A stretch of 43,294 nucleotides of DNA, taken from contig JAKISY010000030.1 of the NCBI GenBank assembly GCA_021648365.1, positions 1 to 43,294 on the forward strand, read 5' to 3'. Shown piece after piece: positions 42,401 through 43,294 of the stretch. The notes under the pieces were generated by a model. That model was not told the DNA's origin. It saw only the letters and a list, made by a program, of their open reading frames with translations, and made no database searches. Each line of letters opens with the position of its first letter. The first letter of the stretch is position 1. Position numbers and translations under genes: made by a program. This DNA is from Verrucomicrobiales bacterium (lineage in GTDB: Bacteria; Verrucomicrobiota; Verrucomicrobiia; Verrucomicrobiales; DEV007).

Positions 42401-43294
42401 CAGGCGATCCTATTTTTGATAATTATGGTAACGTTAATCCTGCTGTTTACGCGGGAGGAGAGCAAGTTGTAGATAGTGCGGGAGTTGCTGTGCAAGATGA
42501 AGCGGGAAATACGTTCACTTATGCAGCTGGCACACCTATGATGACTATTTATGGAGACGAGATAGCCGTTGCTCATGCTGCTCATGATGGGGATCCTTTG
42601 ATTGGTCTGGTGGGAGTGAATGAGGTGACCGTAAACGGACAGGTGGGAGTGAGGCTGTTTGATAGCACGGGAGTTCGTGCTACTACCTTTTTGGCTTACG
42701 AAGATAGTATGGGAAGTGAGTATTATAGCAACTGGTGGTGGAGAAGTTTGGATGGCACTGCGGGTGGCAGCAGTGGCATCGGTAACAATCTACCTGAAAT
42801 GGGGGCGGGAGTATCGCAGGATTTGACCGACAAGGGTGGAGCTTTTGGCAATGCTATAGCAGGAGCTGATATCAATATCGAAGCGCGTGGGGCACTGATC
42901 ATGAGAGCCGCAGATGCTAGAACTGGGTCTTATGCCAAGATAGGACACGGTGCCTATGTCATTGGGACTTGGGATCGCAGTTGGCAGCGCAGGGATGATT
43001 TGCCTGGCGCGGGAGCTGGCGGAGTTAATGATGGTGAGGGGATCGTGACCGGAGGAACGAACCCTCCGCCAAATGGAACGTCACTGACTCCAGGTGATGG
43101 TTTTGATCGCAGGTTTGCGTTCAACTGGGCTACTAGAGAGAATCGGACAACACAATCGATTGCTCGCTTGGCGGAGGTGTATGGAGACATCAATATCCGC
43201 ACGGGTTTGGTGGAAGATACAGCGACCAATACCCTTGAAGCGACCAGTGCCAGTGGAGTCGTGTTATTACAGGCGGGCCAATCGGCTTCTGGCT
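39421..43294 (+). CDS. Filamentous haemagglutinin-like two-partner-secretion exoprotein (cut by the window end)
   Basis: At least 1291 codons with no stop. A signal peptide (basic MKTSLMKKMRANFR, hydrophobic core LQLLVLVAMFPSLVMM, cleavage after A-H-A45) is followed by a TPS domain: INWQNFSISAGETTQFIQPN, VLNRVVSGNPSVIAG, ANGKVIVVNQNGIIV and GVVLSTLDI. This is the secretion signal recognised by an outer-membrane TpsB transporter. Then come hundreds of residues of Gly/Asn/Val-rich beta-helix repeats (NGGxVxV, INAAGxxG). ATG 39421 (AAGG 10 bases upstream) and ATG 39448 (AAAGGG 9 bases upstream, better signal peptide) are both possible. Few cysteines, as expected of a beta-helix. Likely an adhesin or surface fibre; no partner transporter gene is in the window. 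Confidence 0.9.
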   Translation, partial: MNLMKGKNTMKTSLMKKMRANFRLQLLVLVAMFPSLVMMPSVAHANPSGGVVANGAAEILSDVNNPAFLQIIQNSPKAIINWQNFSISAGETTQFIQPNQMAAVLNRVVSGNPSVIAGMLSANGKVIVVNQNGIIVTSSGVVDAAGGVVLSTLDIADGDFMNGMDDSFLGTTAAGVTNYGTIMSAGGDVILLGNFIDNAGIIGAPDGVVALGAGGNIVVHAQGENKISIMAPGVGAQTGINNSGSITGAAAELKAHGNVYALAINNSGMIRATGTQTINGRVMLTSRSADGTTGGNIENTGEIKANNVDGSGGFIMIDGGPGSNVGILDGVVSTNGIGNTNGGDVVMIGQVINVAQGAEVTANGVNGGTILIGSAEDTQAVTIGGTVSANGSTGNGGSVMVLGDPSSVLSVTNTGRITATGGQNGGLVSMQGGTINAALGSVIDVGGAVNGGSVVILGEDANGAVNLNGTINAAGVTGAGGVITATGAGDVNVGSNAVMNADGATGGLVSIDAAADTRMAGTITALGNVGNGGTANVTGRNVVVAVQSSMDVSGLTGGGQINVGGGFQGINENLRNSELTIVGGLATLRADAINTGNAGTIVVWSDGDTLFGGEIIARALGEVGRGGFVEVSGKRNLKVTGEFAVSSLSGDRGMVLFDPGDITVGDTGADLLISTLNGLLRSNTDVIIATDNSDGGTGDIIFESVVQDNSNTAVLWNTSASLGIFASGDVRFFNSVQTAGDGSINIIAGWTGSEGDAILGARDAGVDGVLGNSDDYWTGGNPEDAWNFYVNGANGGVAGRFGGGPGGNFGNVYINDAANNRAVDVGSRYGNTNVAANNVILIGSSAGSNYRAQLGFRDKGTVFYVGDGENRFGTDFGIAKYGAGALMFDTNGDAIFLADGITQATYGTGNPQLGITGTVLTNPLFYAGGEAVLDVNGDVVLDGSGVAATYVAGAPTLAIIGEATGGFYVGGEAVLDANGNAVLDGGGVAATYAAGDPIFDNYGNVNPAVYAGGEQVVDSAGVAVQDEAGNTFTYAAGTPMMTIYGDEIAVAHAAHDGDPLIGLVGVNEVTVNGQVGVRLFDSTGVRATTFLAYEDSMGSEYYSNWWWRSLDGTAGGSSGIGNNLPEMGAGVSQDLTDKGGAFGNAIAGADINIEARGALIMRAADARTGSYAKIGHGAYVIGTWDRSWQRRDDLPGAGAGGVNDGEGIVTGGTNPPPNGTSLTPGDGFDRRFAFNWATRENRTTQSIARLAEVYGDINIRTGLVEDTATNTLEATSASGVVLLQAGQSASG
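42196..42573 (+). repeat. Three in-frame 126-bp (42-residue) repeats in the exoprotein
   Basis: Units start at 42196, 42322 and 42448. Each encodes Y-x-G-G-E-x-V-x-D-x-x-G-x-x-V-x-D-x-x-G, then a T-Y-x-A-G-x-P stretch. The first two are closely similar in DNA; the third is more diverged. A weaker related stretch (DTNGDAIFLADG...ATYGTGNP) lies just upstream at about 42085-42155. Exact period and lack of indels suggest recent tandem expansion of a surface module. Confidence 0.75.

Overview
The window looks like a chromosomal segment of a Gram-negative bacterium, most likely a member of the Verrucomicrobiota. This placement is inferred from the protein sequences, the many small dispersed repeats of the ACCACGG/ACACGGATAAG type, the scarcity of clear Shine-Dalgarno sequences before highly expressed genes, and a REP-type repeat family with its own transposase. 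No rRNA is present, so the placement is not proven. All convincing genes except one transposase lie on the + strand.

Layout. (1) 1-4310: an accessory stretch with a divergent hemF (coproporphyrinogen oxidase), a small lipoprotein, two unrecognised proteins and many dispersed repeats. (2) 4309-18730: a 14-subunit-type complex I locus in two blocks, nuoDEFG and nuoHIJKLMN. They are separated by 1.9 kb that holds repeats, a small putative lipoprotein and a Phd/VapC-type toxin-antitoxin pair. nuoA, nuoB and nuoC are absent from the window. Each block is preceded by a copy of the same 82-bp element. It carries a perfect match to the Rex (NADH/NAD+ sensor) operator and a sigma70-like promoter, so the two separated blocks look like one co-regulated unit. 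(3) 18731-22713: a repeat-rich gap, then a translationally coupled pair (membrane thioredoxin-fold protein with a single redox Cys; zinc-ribbon membrane protein with repeated T-x-P-I/V motifs), then a sugar-phosphate transferase. (4) 22978-38161: the core gene-expression cluster trnT(GGU)-tuf-trnW(CCA)-secE-nusG-rplK-rplA-rplJ-rplL-rpoB-rpoC-rpsB-tsf, ending in a strong terminator. (5) 38226-39142: a REP-associated tyrosine transposase (minus strand) flanked by about 130-bp direct repeats that contain long inverted repeats. (6) 39421 to the window end: the first 1291 codons of a filamentous-haemagglutinin-like two-partner-secretion exoprotein.

The observations most worth following are: the paired Rex-type operators driving a split complex I locus; a shared leader module (GAAAAAACAAC, 79-95 nt upstream of the start codons of rplK, rplL, rpoB and rpsB) next to RNA structures in the spacers, including a three-way-junction candidate between rplJ and rplL and competing stems plus a terminator between rplL and rpoB; a NuoM in which the usual channel lysine of TM7 appears to be leucine; and the thioredoxin-like/T-x-P-I protein pair of unknown role.
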